64,000 bases of DNA from an uncultured Mycoplasmatota bacterium (GCA_900553395.1 USDJ01000007.1:4886-68885), one strand, 5' to 3'; numbered from the stretch's first letter, positions 41,809 to 51,766 are shown. Notes: generated from the letters alone by a model not told the origin. Made by a program: numbers and translations.

Positions 41809-44199
41809 ATGTGGTTTTATGAATTGATACGTAAGTTTTTTTTCAGCTTGGATAAAATAATATATAATTTTATACCAGATTTATACGACCTTTTAATTAG
41901 TATAGCGAGAACTTCTGTATTAACACAGGCAGATATTATAAAAATGGCTGAAAGAATTTATAGTTTATTAGCAATTTTTATGGTATTTAAGGTTACACTT
42001 TCACTTATTACTTATGTTGTAAATCCAGATGATTTTTCTGATAAAAGTAAAGGATTGTCCAAGCTTGGAACTAATATAATAATAAGTTTGTCCTTGCTTG
42101 TACTTACACCTTATATTTTTAGATATGCATATCAATTACAATCTATAATTCTAGAAGATAATTCTTTGGCAACTTTAATTTTTGGTAAAAATGAAAGTAG
42201 CGATAAATTTTTAGGAGAAGCTGGTGAGCAGATGGCTTTTATTGCACTAACTCCGTTTTTTATGCCAGATACATCAATCCCAGGACTAACAAATTGTATA
42301 AATTTAACTGTAGTTGATGAGAATGGAGAATCTCATTTTAATAGTGCTTGCTCCGGATTGGACTCTAATTTAGAAGAAGTATCTAACGGTGGAGATGATA
42401 TGTTATCATTAACAGAAGATAACGATGAATTTTCTTCAGAAGACTTAAAAAATTATGTAACAGGCGTTGAACGAAAAAGTTTTAAAATGATGTTTAGAAA
42501 AGAAATGGCTGTTGCTCAAGATGGTAATAAAAACTTTATAATAGATTACAAGTATATTTTGAGTACGGTAGTGGGAGTAGTAATAATATTACTTTTAATA
42601 AATTTTAGTATGGATGTTGCATTAAGAAGTATAAAACTTTCTTTTTTACAGCTTATCGCTCCTATTCCAATATTATCATATGTAGATCCTAAAAGCGGTA
42701 AGGATGGCCTATTTAAAAAATGGTATCAAATGTGTTTTAAAACATTTGCTAGTTTATTTGTCAGGTTATTGGCACTTTATTTTGCCTTATATATAATTAG
42801 TATGGTTGCAGATGGCAAAATGGTTGATATTATTGATGGTTCATATCAAGCCAATTTACTTATAAAGATATTTATTATAATAGGTGCATTGATGTTTGCT
42901 AAACAATTACCTAAAATATTAGAGGGCTTAGGAATAAAACTTGATGGCGATGGTAAATTTTTCTTAAATCCATTCAAGAAGTTTGAAAATCAAGCTTTAG
43001 GTGGCAAACAAATATTAGGCGGTGCTAAAGGCCTTGCAGCTGGAACAATGATAGGAGCTGCAGGAATGCTTTCTGGCGCGGGAAAAGGAAGGCTATTATC
43101 TGGAATGGCTGGCGGATTAAAGTCAGGAATTCAAGGTAAAAAATTTGGCGAGATAAGAAAAGATCAAGCTAATAAAAATGCAGAAATGAGACGTGCAATA
43201 GCGAGTGGTTCAACTTGGCTAGGTAGACGTGGAGCACAATTAAGTGGCTATTTTGGAACACCTGGTGCATTAGGTTCAGTAGAGCATGACAAAATACAAA
43301 CTCAAAATCATATAGATAATCTTAAAGCACAGAAGAAAACTGTTCAAGATAGAATAGCACCTAAGAAAGCAGTAATATCAAAACAGCAAGCAGTAAAAAA
43401 ATCAATAGATGGAATGGAAAGTTTTGCGACTTCACTTATTGAAGGTGGTAAAGCAGGAAAATATAGTGCGAAGTATAAGCAACTAAGTACAGATCATGAA
43501 TATTTAACTAACAATATAGGTCAAATTGCTGCTTATGATGTAACTGATGCTTCAGGAAAAATAGTTATTAGAGCTGGAGAAAAGATAGAAGGTCGTCATG
43601 CTCAGACATTGAATGGTGAAAAGGAAAGATTTTCAAAAAAAGTTGGAAGAGAAGCTGTAATGAACGAGATGCTTCAAAGAAAAGATGATCCTAACGTTGG
43701 TGGAGAAATTGGACAGAATGATGTTGATAATTTCGCCGCTCAATATTATTCATATTCGAAAGATGTTGAAGACTATAACGATACGGTAAAAAATTATAAG
43801 GCAACAACAAGTCAAGAAGATCAAGATGCTTTAAAGAATGAAGGAATATCTATTGAAGAAATTTCTAATGAAGGCGATTTTGGAAAATTGCATTCTCAAT
43901 CTGGAGATTTAAATACACTTTCTACTTATGTTCAAGCTAGTATTAAAGATCAAGAGGCTGAAATTGAACAAATTGATAGAAATGTTCAATCATACGAAGT
44001 TCAATTGGAAGAACTTAATGCTCAAGAAAAAATTGCTAAGGCAGATGTTGAAGTTACACATGCTACGCAAGGAGGCCCTGCTCGTCCAAGCAGTATAAGC
44101 CAAGCTACTTCAACAGTAGGCCGTCGTAGTGGTGGACCAGGAAGTGGTATGGGCCCAATGGGTCCAATGGGTCCAGGCCCTGGTGGGCCAAGACCTTAA
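41809..44199 (+). CDS. VirB6/TrbL-like channel protein with coiled-coil and Gly-Pro-Met tail
   Basis: A 796-residue protein. The N-terminal 390 residues hold about six or seven membrane helices (for example about 48-70, 85-110, 245-268, 310-335, 345-365) with a periplasm-like acidic loop between them, in the manner of VirB6/TrbL or Gram-positive TcpH channel proteins. After a Gly/Ala-rich stretch comes about 300 residues of charged helix with coiled-coil character (about 480-780), and then a collagen-like tail with repeated G-P-M and G-P-G units. It starts the long operon that ends with VirD4. The role as translocation channel is inferred from topology and the PrgI-TraC-VirB4 genes that follow. 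Confidence 0.8.
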   Translation: MWFYELIRKFFFSLDKIIYNFIPDLYDLLISIARTSVLTQADIIKMAERIYSLLAIFMVFKVTLSLITYVVNPDDFSDKSKGLSKLGTNIIISLSLLVLTPYIFRYAYQLQSIILEDNSLATLIFGKNESSDKFLGEAGEQMAFIALTPFFMPDTSIPGLTNCINLTVVDENGESHFNSACSGLDSNLEEVSNGGDDMLSLTEDNDEFSSEDLKNYVTGVERKSFKMMFRKEMAVAQDGNKNFIIDYKYILSTVVGVVIILLLINFSMDVALRSIKLSFLQLIAPIPILSYVDPKSGKDGLFKKWYQMCFKTFASLFVRLLALYFALYIISMVADGKMVDIIDGSYQANLLIKIFIIIGALMFAKQLPKILEGLGIKLDGDGKFFLNPFKKFENQALGGKQILGGAKGLAAGTMIGAAGMLSGAGKGRLLSGMAGGLKSGIQGKKFGEIRKDQANKNAEMRRAIASGSTWLGRRGAQLSGYFGTPGALGSVEHDKIQTQNHIDNLKAQKKTVQDRIAPKKAVISKQQAVKKSIDGMESFATSLIEGGKAGKYSAKYKQLSTDHEYLTNNIGQIAAYDVTDASGKIVIRAGEKIEGRHAQTLNGEKERFSKKVGREAVMNEMLQRKDDPNVGGEIGQNDVDNFAAQYYSYSKDVEDYNDTVKNYKATTSQEDQDALKNEGISIEEISNEGDFGKLHSQSGDLNTLSTYVQASIKDQEAEIEQIDRNVQSYEVQLEELNAQEKIAKADVEVTHATQGGPARPSSISQATSTVGRRSGGPGSGMGPMGPMGPGPGGPRP

Positions 44200-44221
44200 G
44201 ATAAAAAGGGTGTGATACTAA

Positions 44222-44542
44222 ATGAATAATGAATATTTAATACCGGCAAATTCAAAGAAAAGTTTACTTATATTTGGCCTGTTTAATGGCGTTGATTTAG
44301 CAATATTCTTAACTGGAATAGGAATATCATTCTTGTTAATGATGTTCCTTCCTGTTTCAGTTTTTTGGGTAGCAATTCTTGCAATAACACCAGGACTTAT
44401 ATGTAGCTTTCTTATTTTGCCTATTCCAAATTATCATAATGTAAGAACTGTAATAAAGAATGCTTGGATTTTTTATACAACTAGACAAAAATATGTATGG
44501 AAGGGTTGGTGTTTTGAACATGAAAAAACAGATAAAAAGTAG
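44222..44542 (+). CDS. PrgI/VirB3-like small membrane protein
   Basis: A 106-residue protein with a P-A-N-S-K-K start, two membrane helices (about 22-42 and 48-68), and the P-I-P-N-Y-H-N motif with a following Y-x-x-x-R-Q-K-Y-V-W-K-G block, the hallmark of PrgI family proteins. PrgI/VirB3 sits in the membrane and works with VirB4. It overlaps the next gene by 23 bases, so the two are coupled. The order PrgI, TraC-like, VirB4 is the standard one in Gram-positive and related T4SS. Confidence 0.85.
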   Translation: MNNEYLIPANSKKSLLIFGLFNGVDLAIFLTGIGISFLLMMFLPVSVFWVAILAITPGLICSFLILPIPNYHNVRTVIKNAWIFYTTRQKYVWKGWCFEHEKTDKK

Positions 44543-45059
44543 ATATACTGATGTACCTGTTAAAAGTATTACTAACGGGGTTATAGTTCTAGATAGTAAT
44601 GAAAAAGTAAGTGGTATAAAGATTATGCCCAGAAACATATTTATACTTGATCAAGATATGCAAAGTGCAATTATCGCAAATTTAAAAAACGCATATAATG
44701 CGATTGATTATGAATTTTGGATAGTAGTTGCTGATAGACCTGTAGATATAAATGTATATTTATCTCAATTACAATTATTATATAATCAAATCGGAGATAC
44801 GAAAAAGAGAAAAATGATCTTGGAAGATATAAACAAAGCAAATATGTTTATGAGTAACAATGTTGTTGATACTGAATATTTTTTGTTATTTAAGCACAAA
44901 GATTCAGAAATTATACAAAAGAGAATTAGAACTTTGATAAACAATTTTGCGAGTGCAGGATTAACTGCATTTCAAACAAATAATGATGATTTAAGAATGA
45001 TTCTTGATAATTTCTTAAATGGCGGACAGACTACTAATTTTGGGACGGTGTTAGCGTAA
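44520..45059 (+). CDS. TraC-like domain protein (VirB4 accessory)
   Basis: A protein of 179 residues from ATG 44520. It has the pattern of the TraC-like domain that precedes VirB4 ATPases: a V-x-S-I-x-x-G-V-I-V-L strand, an F-I-L-D-Q-D-M-Q-S-A-I-I helix, D-Y-E-F-W-I-V-V-A-D-R-P-V-D-I and Y-L-S-Q-L. No membrane helix and no Walker motif. The longer frame back to 44460 reads through the PrgI gene and is rejected. Its stop overlaps the VirB4 start by one base (TAATG). I treat it as a separate gene and not as a broken VirB4, because the downstream protein is complete. Confidence 0.8.
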   Translation: MKKQIKSRYTDVPVKSITNGVIVLDSNEKVSGIKIMPRNIFILDQDMQSAIIANLKNAYNAIDYEFWIVVADRPVDINVYLSQLQLLYNQIGDTKKRKMILEDINKANMFMSNNVVDTEYFLLFKHKDSEIIQKRIRTLINNFASAGLTAFQTNNDDLRMILDNFLNGGQTTNFGTVLA

Positions 45060-46843
45060 TGGATATAAGAAGTCAAATAGCTCCTAAAGGGCTAGAATTT
45101 AAATCAAATGAATTTATTATAAGTGATAAATATGCTTGCATATTAACAATAATATCTTTCCCTAAATTTATTTATCCAGGTTATTTAAGCAGCTTGACTA
45201 GTATGTCTGGAATAAAGGTAGTTATAAAGCATATACCACTACCTTTTAGTAGTATTAGTAAAATGTTAAATAAAGAGTTAGCGGATTTAAAACAGAGATA
45301 TCAAGAAGAAAAAGATAAAACTATTCAAGAACGTATTAGGCAAGACTATGAATCTCTTGAAATGTTTATTAGTGAGCTTGCGGCTAGCCAGTCCAAAATA
45401 TTTGATTTTCAGATGCATGTTATGATTACTGCAAATACGCAAGAAGAGCTTGATATGAAAAAATTACAGGTAAAAAATTACTTATCTGCAATGGAGATGA
45501 GTGCTGTACCACTTAGGTTTGAACAGGATAAAGTATTAAAATCAATTTTACCTATTTATGGTAAGCAAGATATTGAAGATAGAATTGGTACGCCTATTCC
45601 ATCTCCAACTATAGCAGCTATGTATCCTTTTATATTTGATAGTATCAAAGATCCAGGACTATCTACTTTACTTGGTATTGATTTTTCTGGAGGAGTTATT
45701 TTATTCAACCAATTTTTATATCAAATAAAGAAGGAACATAATAGAAATAATGCTAATATGATTATTTTGGGTACAAGTGGTAGTGGTAAATCTACAGCAG
45801 CCAAGTTGCTATTGAGGAGTAGCATTAGAAATAATTATCAAATAGTAGCAATCGACCCAGAAGGTGAGTTGGAAGAAATGACAAACTCTTTTGGAGGAGA
45901 TTTTATAAGTCTTGGTAAAGGTGGCTCTTTTGGTATGATTAATCCACTTGAGGTAATCATAGATGCAGATGAAGAAGAAATGAGGCAAGGACTAGGATAT
46001 ACTGTACTTACTAGGACGCTTCAAACAATAAAGGCATTTTTGAAATACTATGATCCTAGTATCGAAGAAGATGTTGTTAATATGTTTAGCGAAGTTGTAC
46101 AAGAAACATATAAAAGGTTTGGTATAGACTTTAATGTTGATTTTACTAAATTTAAATCTGAGGATTATCCGACTTTCAAGGATGTTTATGCAACTATAAA
46201 AGGTAGAATTTTGTCTATGCCTGAAAAGACTCAGGAAAAAGACGTACTTGAGCGATTAGAAATAAAGATAAGACCAATTGTTCGTGAACTTAAATATTAT
46301 TTTGATGGTCATACAACAATAAAGCCTCAAAGTAATTTTATTGTATTTAATATAAGAGAACTGATGAATGCTGATAAAAATATAAGAAATGCGTTGTTCT
46401 TTAATGTCCTTAAATATGCGTGGGGATTAACATTAAATAGCTCTATTAATACAGTAATGATGGTTGATGAAGCACATGTATTACTAAGTGGTGGTAATAC
46501 ACTTGGTGCTGATTTCTTGGCTCAAATTCAAAGACGTGCTAGAAAGTATAATACTGGAACTATAATAATAACACAGCAACCAACAGACTTTAGTGATCCA
46601 TCTGTAATAACTCAAGGAAAAGCTATATTTGATAATGCATCATATTATCTAGTTATGGGATTAAAAAAGCAAGCAGTAGACGATCTTGCTAAATTAATAG
46701 ATCTTAATGATAATGAAAAAGAAAGTATAAAACAGTATAATCAAGGTGAGGCTTTGTTTGTATGTGGAAGCCGTAGAATGAGAATAAATGTTATTGTATC
46801 AGATGAAGAATTAGACTCATTTGGTAGCGGCGGTGGATTATAA
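45059..46843 (+). CDS. virB4: VirB4-type conjugation/secretion ATPase
   Basis: Membrane-associated ATPase that energises T4SS assembly and substrate transfer. An N-terminal VirB4 domain (about 1-210, beginning I-A-P-K-G-L-E-F) leads to Walker A GTSGSGKST (238-246), D-P-E-G-E-L, Walker B (V-M-M-V-D-E-A-H at about 470) and a C-terminal arginine-finger region (Q-R-R-A-R-K-Y) with I-I-T-Q-Q-P. 594 residues matches Gram-positive VirB4/TraE proteins. All motifs are intact, so it is expected to be active. Coupled to the upstream gene by a one-base overlap and followed by the CHAP wall hydrolase. Confidence 0.95.
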   Translation: MDIRSQIAPKGLEFKSNEFIISDKYACILTIISFPKFIYPGYLSSLTSMSGIKVVIKHIPLPFSSISKMLNKELADLKQRYQEEKDKTIQERIRQDYESLEMFISELAASQSKIFDFQMHVMITANTQEELDMKKLQVKNYLSAMEMSAVPLRFEQDKVLKSILPIYGKQDIEDRIGTPIPSPTIAAMYPFIFDSIKDPGLSTLLGIDFSGGVILFNQFLYQIKKEHNRNNANMIILGTSGSGKSTAAKLLLRSSIRNNYQIVAIDPEGELEEMTNSFGGDFISLGKGGSFGMINPLEVIIDADEEEMRQGLGYTVLTRTLQTIKAFLKYYDPSIEEDVVNMFSEVVQETYKRFGIDFNVDFTKFKSEDYPTFKDVYATIKGRILSMPEKTQEKDVLERLEIKIRPIVRELKYYFDGHTTIKPQSNFIVFNIRELMNADKNIRNALFFNVLKYAWGLTLNSSINTVMMVDEAHVLLSGGNTLGADFLAQIQRRARKYNTGTIIITQQPTDFSDPSVITQGKAIFDNASYYLVMGLKKQAVDDLAKLIDLNDNEKESIKQYNQGEALFVCGSRRMRINVIVSDEELDSFGSGGGL

Positions 46844-46859
46844 TTAGTGAGGTGATACC

Positions 46860-49286
46860 ATGGATAATGATACACGTAATGAAAGACAGCAAGAAACAAT
46901 TAGAAACAATGTTAATAATGCAAATAACATAAGAAATGCTGCTGCTGTTGCTCAGGCAACAGGAAACCCATATGCTGTAGCTGCTGGTAAGGCTATTCAA
47001 ATGGCTGATAAAGTAAGTGGTGGCAGGTCATCAGATGCCTTAGGAAAAGTAATGACTAATGCTAATAAAATGGGCGGACTAAAGGGTAGAATGCTTCAAA
47101 AAGGATTAAATAAAATGAATGAAAGCGGAACCAGTGATAGAATAGCAAAAGCAGCAAATAAAAAGAACGGAACTAGTAATCTTGCTAAATTTAGTTCAAA
47201 AGGTAAAGGCAATTTAAAAAATCAATTACTTGATAGCACGACGAAAACAAAAGAAACTGAGGAACAGGCTTCTGATGGTGAAGGTCAGAATTTCAAAGCT
47301 TCTATAAAATTTGTAAAAATAGCTCTTATGGCATTAGCTCCGGTTTTTATTTTATGCATATTTTGCAGTTTGTTTATTGCTGCATTTAATACATACTTAA
47401 ATGCAATTTCACTTGGACAAGCGGATAGTGTTAGCAGTTCTGATGCTGAGGAAAAAATTGGAAAAATGGATGATAGTGATAAAGATCAAAAGGTAGAGGA
47501 TGAAGCTTTTATTGATTCATATGACAGCACAAATTATTACGTTTATGACAATAAGTCTATAGTTTTAATTGCTAAGAGAAGAAAGTATAATGAAGCTGAT
47601 TTAAGTGAATTGAAGGATTTTTATTCAGGATTAGTAACTTATACTAAGAAATATGATGAAAATTTAGTATATGATTTTTTCTTTAAGTTATATGATGTTT
47701 ATCATTATTATGAAAAAAATTATAGAGTAGAACTTGATATGCCTCTTTTGATGGCCACTTTAAATCAACAATCATCAGATAAAGCTATCGTATTTAGCTC
47801 TAATATAGTAGGCTATAATAGAGAAAATCAAGATGTATTTAAATATGATAGAGATTGGAGTTCGTATAAACCAAATAAAAAAGATAGTTCACATGATATA
47901 GAGATTTTAGCGCAACATATGGTATCACGTCAGTCAACTGAAACTTGTGTTGATAGTTCAGGAAAAGAAACACAGAAAAAGATTTTAAGAGATTCCGAAA
48001 TAACTGGCGATGCTACTTTAGAATGTGCTGAAGGAGAAACTCACAGAACAACGACTCCAACCTATAAGGTTGACAATGAAAAATATAGAGAATTTTTAAA
48101 ACAATTTATAGAAGAGAAGTATTATATAAATAGCTCTGACTCAAATTCGTCAGATTTAAATACTAGTTGTCCAACTTCGACACCATTTAAAAAATATGAA
48201 TTAACAGAAGATCAACTAATGGTTTTGGCAGCTATTGGTTTGCGTGAGCAAGGAAGCATTAAAGGTGCAGCTGCGGAAGTATCATTAATGGCGAATTTAT
48301 TTGAGTTAAGAGGAAGTAAATTTGGAAGCGGAAGTAATGGGTTATATAATTATGTAGTTAATTCTGGATGGTTTGGTAAAAATATTGAAAGCGTTAGTAC
48401 TTCAGATGTAACTCCAGAATTATTGGATGCAGTAAGAAATGTACTAGTTAATGGTAAGAGAACTTTACCAGGATATATTGATGAACATGATTGTATTAAT
48501 TGTACTAAAAATGGTGGAGATATAGAGTCTGTTACTAATAATGGAGAAGAAATTGATAAAACTGATAAATCTAAGTATATCCAACACCTTAGTAAAATTA
48601 AAAATGTTTATGGTTCTACTTATACATTCTTTGCATTCCCAGAAGAAAATAGCGATCCATTTGGATATCTTTCTGAAAAGAATAGAGAAAAAATAGGAGA
48701 TCTGTATTATGACTTTGATACAGGTAATGCTAAGAGTTGCAGTTATAATTCAAGTGCTGGAACTGATCTTTCGTCAGCCTTTGTATCTCTTGCAGTTGAC
48801 CAATTAAATGATCCATCTAAAGATGGTGGAGAAAAATATTGGAGATATATGGGATTTAATTATCGTGTTGCTTGGTGTGCAGCTTTTGTATCGTGGACTA
48901 TAGAAAATACAAGTTATAATGGTCAAAGACTTAAAGATATTATTAAAGTGCAATCTGCAGTTGTACACGAATTTTTATATTTCTTTTATGAAAGCAATGA
49001 TCCTAATGTAAACTTTTATTATAATGATAATTGTTCTCGCTTTAGTGGAAAAAATGGTTCTAGTAGTACTTATACTCCAAAAGAAGGAGATATATTATTT
49101 TTTGATTGGGATAATGCTTGGAATGGAAATTTACAAGTTAGGTTCAAGCCACATCATATAGGAATAGTTCAACGCGTTGAGGATGGAATGATAGTTACTA
49201 TAGAAGGTAATACTGGCGATAAAGTCGGCGAAAATAGATTTGAATTAAATGATTGCCGAGTTATAGGATTTGGATCTTGGTATTAG
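46860..49286 (+). CDS. T4SS wall hydrolase with C-terminal CHAP domain
   Basis: An 808-residue bitopic protein. The Ala/Asn/Gly-rich N-terminus (about 1-140) is cytoplasmic, then one membrane helix (about 150-175), an acidic linker, a region (about 230-420), a hydrolase-like segment (about 445-545; A-A-I-G-L-R-E-Q-G...A-A-E-V-S-L-M-A-N) and a CHAP amidase/endopeptidase domain (about 640-808) with W-C-A-A-F-V-S-W (Cys near 672), H-H-I-G-I-V (His near 765) and E-G-N-T. It fits the VirB1-like role of opening peptidoglycan for the T4SS. It starts after GAGGTGATACC. Confidence 0.87.
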   Translation: MDNDTRNERQQETIRNNVNNANNIRNAAAVAQATGNPYAVAAGKAIQMADKVSGGRSSDALGKVMTNANKMGGLKGRMLQKGLNKMNESGTSDRIAKAANKKNGTSNLAKFSSKGKGNLKNQLLDSTTKTKETEEQASDGEGQNFKASIKFVKIALMALAPVFILCIFCSLFIAAFNTYLNAISLGQADSVSSSDAEEKIGKMDDSDKDQKVEDEAFIDSYDSTNYYVYDNKSIVLIAKRRKYNEADLSELKDFYSGLVTYTKKYDENLVYDFFFKLYDVYHYYEKNYRVELDMPLLMATLNQQSSDKAIVFSSNIVGYNRENQDVFKYDRDWSSYKPNKKDSSHDIEILAQHMVSRQSTETCVDSSGKETQKKILRDSEITGDATLECAEGETHRTTTPTYKVDNEKYREFLKQFIEEKYYINSSDSNSSDLNTSCPTSTPFKKYELTEDQLMVLAAIGLREQGSIKGAAAEVSLMANLFELRGSKFGSGSNGLYNYVVNSGWFGKNIESVSTSDVTPELLDAVRNVLVNGKRTLPGYIDEHDCINCTKNGGDIESVTNNGEEIDKTDKSKYIQHLSKIKNVYGSTYTFFAFPEENSDPFGYLSEKNREKIGDLYYDFDTGNAKSCSYNSSAGTDLSSAFVSLAVDQLNDPSKDGGEKYWRYMGFNYRVAWCAAFVSWTIENTSYNGQRLKDIIKVQSAVVHEFLYFFYESNDPNVNFYYNDNCSRFSGKNGSSSTYTPKEGDILFFDWDNAWNGNLQVRFKPHHIGIVQRVEDGMIVTIEGNTGDKVGENRFELNDCRVIGFGSWY

Positions 49287-49294
49287 GAGGTAGT

Positions 49295-49963
49295 ATGAAA
49301 AAAAGAATAATAATGTTGGCTTCTGTAATACTTTTTATTACTGGATGTAGTAGTAAATATACACTTACAATATCAGACAAAGGCTTAGAAGAAAACATAG
49401 ATCTTACTATTCCTAAAAGTTATATAAAAGAACAGACGGAGGAAGAGAAAAATGCAGATATAGCTCCTGATGATCAGATAACTCCTTTTATAGAAAATGA
49501 TCAATATCCATTATATGGAAATAATCTTAATACTTATACTAAAAAGGTTAGTGAAACTGATGACTCCATAAATGTAAACTTAAACTATTTTTATAAGCCA
49601 AGTGAATTTTCTAATTCAAATACATTAAAGAAGTGCTTTGATAATTACGGATATAGTTATGAGAATGGGTATTATTTAAAAGCATCAGGAAAGTTTTATT
49701 GCTTATATTCTGATGAAATAGAAATAAACATAAAAACTAAAAATAAAGTAATAAAACATAATGCTGATAAAGTAAGTGGAAATGTTTATACTTGGTATAT
49801 AAATGAAGACAATAAAAATAATATTGATATAGAAATAAAAACGTCTAAATCCAATATTACTGCAACTGTAATTACATATGGCTTTTTGGCACTTGCTGTT
49901 ATTATGATAGTGGTTTTAGTTATTAAATTTTATCAAAAAAATAAAAAGGCAAATGAAATTTGA
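49295..49963 (+). CDS. Lipoprotein with C-terminal membrane helix, T4SS operon
   Basis: A 222-residue protein of no recognised family. The signal peptide has a lipobox F-I-T-G-C (Cys18). It is followed by an external domain (about 20-185) with one F-Y-C block, and a C-terminal membrane helix (about 192-213) with a basic K-N-K-K-A tail. Being both lipid-anchored and helix-anchored is uncommon. AGGAGG lies six bases before the ATG; the longer frame to 49253 overlaps the CHAP gene and lacks a signal peptide. It may be a VirB7-like or wall-channel stabilising part. Confidence 0.78.
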   Translation: MKKRIIMLASVILFITGCSSKYTLTISDKGLEENIDLTIPKSYIKEQTEEEKNADIAPDDQITPFIENDQYPLYGNNLNTYTKKVSETDDSINVNLNYFYKPSEFSNSNTLKKCFDNYGYSYENGYYLKASGKFYCLYSDEIEINIKTKNKVIKHNADKVSGNVYTWYINEDNKNNIDIEIKTSKSNITATVITYGFLALAVIMIVVLVIKFYQKNKKANEI

Positions 49964-49979
49964 TTTGAGGTGGAATAAT

Positions 49980-51239
49980 ATGAAAAGAACTTTTAGATAT
50001 AATTTATTAATTTTTATATTATTTTTATCTTTTATAAATGTTGCCTTTGCATATGAATTTAAAGATGAAAAAAATAAAAGTAATGTAAATAGTATTATTT
50101 CTGAAATATATAGTAGCAAGGAAGAATATGAAGACTTAGCTGGAAGTTATGAAAATCAAGGCGATAGTGTAAATATTATTGGTGCCACATCTAATTCTTA
50201 TTGGTGGCCAATAGGAAGTGTAGAAACTATTGAAAGCGATGGTAAGATATTTGCTAAAGGAGATCCAGAGACTACTTCTATATCTTCTAATTTTGGATAT
50301 AGAAATAACCCAACTGGAAATGGTGTAAAGTTTCACTCTGGACTTGATATAGCGGGTGGCAGAGGTTTAAATGAAACTAACATTATCGCTGCAAAATCAG
50401 GAGTTGTAGTCTATCCTACTGCTGATGTAAAAAACGATTGTCCATATAATTCGGGTGCTTCTAGTTGTGGTGGAGGATATGGTAATTATGTAATAATTCA
50501 ACATTCAGATGGTAATTATACTTTGTATGGTCATATGAATGAGGGAACAATACTTGTAACCGCTGGAGAAAGTGTTGAACAAGGACAAGTTATCGGGAAA
50601 ATGGGTAGTAGTGGAAATTCTACTGGACCCCATTTGCATTTTGAAATCAGAGAAGGCCAAAATAGCTTTTCAGCTGCTGTAGATCCATTAACATATATTT
50701 CTGCTGATAATCCGAGAGAAATTTCAAGTGGATCTGGAGGTCAATTTATTGATTGGCTTGTTAGTTGGGAAGGACATACTCCAATAGTTGGTGATAATTA
50801 TAGAGTAGTAGATATAGGTGATGGTGTTAGGACTGTAGGTAGTGGTGTTACTTTGGAATATAATAAGGATAAATTTGCAAAATATGGAATAGATGTTAGT
50901 GGATATCCTGTAGGTAGTGAAATTCCTATCTCCATAGTTGACCAAATAAAACTTGAAATTGTAGATGAGAAGCGCAGTTATGTCGAAGGAATTATTTCTA
51001 GCAATTCAATAACATTAGAAAGTAATCAAATAGATGCCTTAGTTTCTCAGATATATAATATTGGTAATATTAATGGATTTGTAGATAATTATAAGCGATA
51101 TGGCAATACTGATGCATTTTATAATAATTGGTTTTTTAGAGCAATAATGCGAGGTACTAGATTTGAAGCTGGCTTGACTAGAAGAAGAAATTCAGAATGG
51201 GCTATGTTTCATAACGGTGAGTACATATTTAATGGGTAG
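49980..51239 (+). CDS. Bifunctional wall hydrolase: M23 endopeptidase plus GH24-like lysozyme
   Basis: A 419-residue secreted enzyme. Signal peptide (about 1-24, ending A-F-A), an M23 peptidase domain (about 95-240) with zinc ligands His119, Asp123 (H-S-G-L-D) and a H-L-H motif (218-220), then a phage-lysozyme-like domain (about 260-419). The latter has a catalytic Glu264 in W-E-G-H, a T-V-G-S-G-V-T strand and a final R-R-R-N-S-E-W-A-M-F block with N-G-E-Y. Gram-positive conjugation systems carry such two-headed hydrolases to cut both peptide and glycan. GAGGTGG precedes the ATG. Confidence 0.9.
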   Translation: MKRTFRYNLLIFILFLSFINVAFAYEFKDEKNKSNVNSIISEIYSSKEEYEDLAGSYENQGDSVNIIGATSNSYWWPIGSVETIESDGKIFAKGDPETTSISSNFGYRNNPTGNGVKFHSGLDIAGGRGLNETNIIAAKSGVVVYPTADVKNDCPYNSGASSCGGGYGNYVIIQHSDGNYTLYGHMNEGTILVTAGESVEQGQVIGKMGSSGNSTGPHLHFEIREGQNSFSAAVDPLTYISADNPREISSGSGGQFIDWLVSWEGHTPIVGDNYRVVDIGDGVRTVGSGVTLEYNKDKFAKYGIDVSGYPVGSEIPISIVDQIKLEIVDEKRSYVEGIISSNSITLESNQIDALVSQIYNIGNINGFVDNYKRYGNTDAFYNNWFFRAIMRGTRFEAGLTRRRNSEWAMFHNGEYIFNG

Positions 51240-51247
51240 GTGATATA

Positions 51248-51766
51248 TTGAAAGATAAATCAAAACTAACAGCATTTATTTTAGTTATAGTGACTATAAT
51301 TGTAGTTATTATATCTACAGTTACTCAAAAAGATGATAAAGATAAAAAAAATAATATACATATAGTAAAAAATTATAGTAATTTTTATACGGTTAATTCT
51401 TGTCTTTATAGAGTAACAACATATATTTCGTCTAAGGATACAGAGAGTTTGACTTTAACTTTAAGTGAAAATTACAAAAAAAAGAATAAGGTTACAACTA
51501 GTAATGTTTTAGAATTCTTTGATAATATAGGAAGTGATTATACTTTTGTATCTAAAAAAATGTATTATGAAATAATTGATAAAAATTTAACAAAGTATTA
51601 TGTGTATGGTATTTTTGAAAAAAATCAGCTAATTGAAGACAAAGACATATCAAAAGTAGATACCAAAGATACTTACTTTATAGTTTATTTGAATTCATCA
51701 AGTAAAATATTTTCAATTGAACCTTATGATGGAAAAATATTCGATGGTGGTGATATAGATGAATAA
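51248..51766 (+). CDS. Membrane-anchored small external protein (VirB8-like position)
   Basis: A 172-residue protein with one N-terminal membrane helix (about 7-25) and an external domain of about 145 residues: two helices early on (C-L-Y-R-V-T-T-Y, S-L-T-L-T-L-S-E-N-Y), then several strands. TTG 51248 follows AGGTGATA. The next gene has the same layout (helix, then about 120 residues with a Y-x-x-L pattern). VirB8/TcpC proteins have an NTF2-like domain of this size after one helix, so it is plausible that this pair plays that role, but the sequence is too divergent to be sure. Confidence 0.7.
   Translation: MKDKSKLTAFILVIVTIIVVIISTVTQKDDKDKKNNIHIVKNYSNFYTVNSCLYRVTTYISSKDTESLTLTLSENYKKKNKVTTSNVLEFFDNIGSDYTFVSKKMYYEIIDKNLTKYYVYGIFEKNQLIEDKDISKVDTKDTYFIVYLNSSSKIFSIEPYDGKIFDGGDIDE

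Noticed and set aside
44357..44638. Minus-strand frame of 93 codons over the PrgI/TraC-like junction
   Set aside because: Antisense shadow of two overlapping coding genes on the plus strand.
44460..46843. VirB4 gene split by a frameshift
   Set aside because: The 44520-45059 product matches the separate TraC-like domain that precedes VirB4, and the 45059-46843 product is a full-length VirB4 with its own N-terminal domain; a one-base stop/start overlap is typical coupling.
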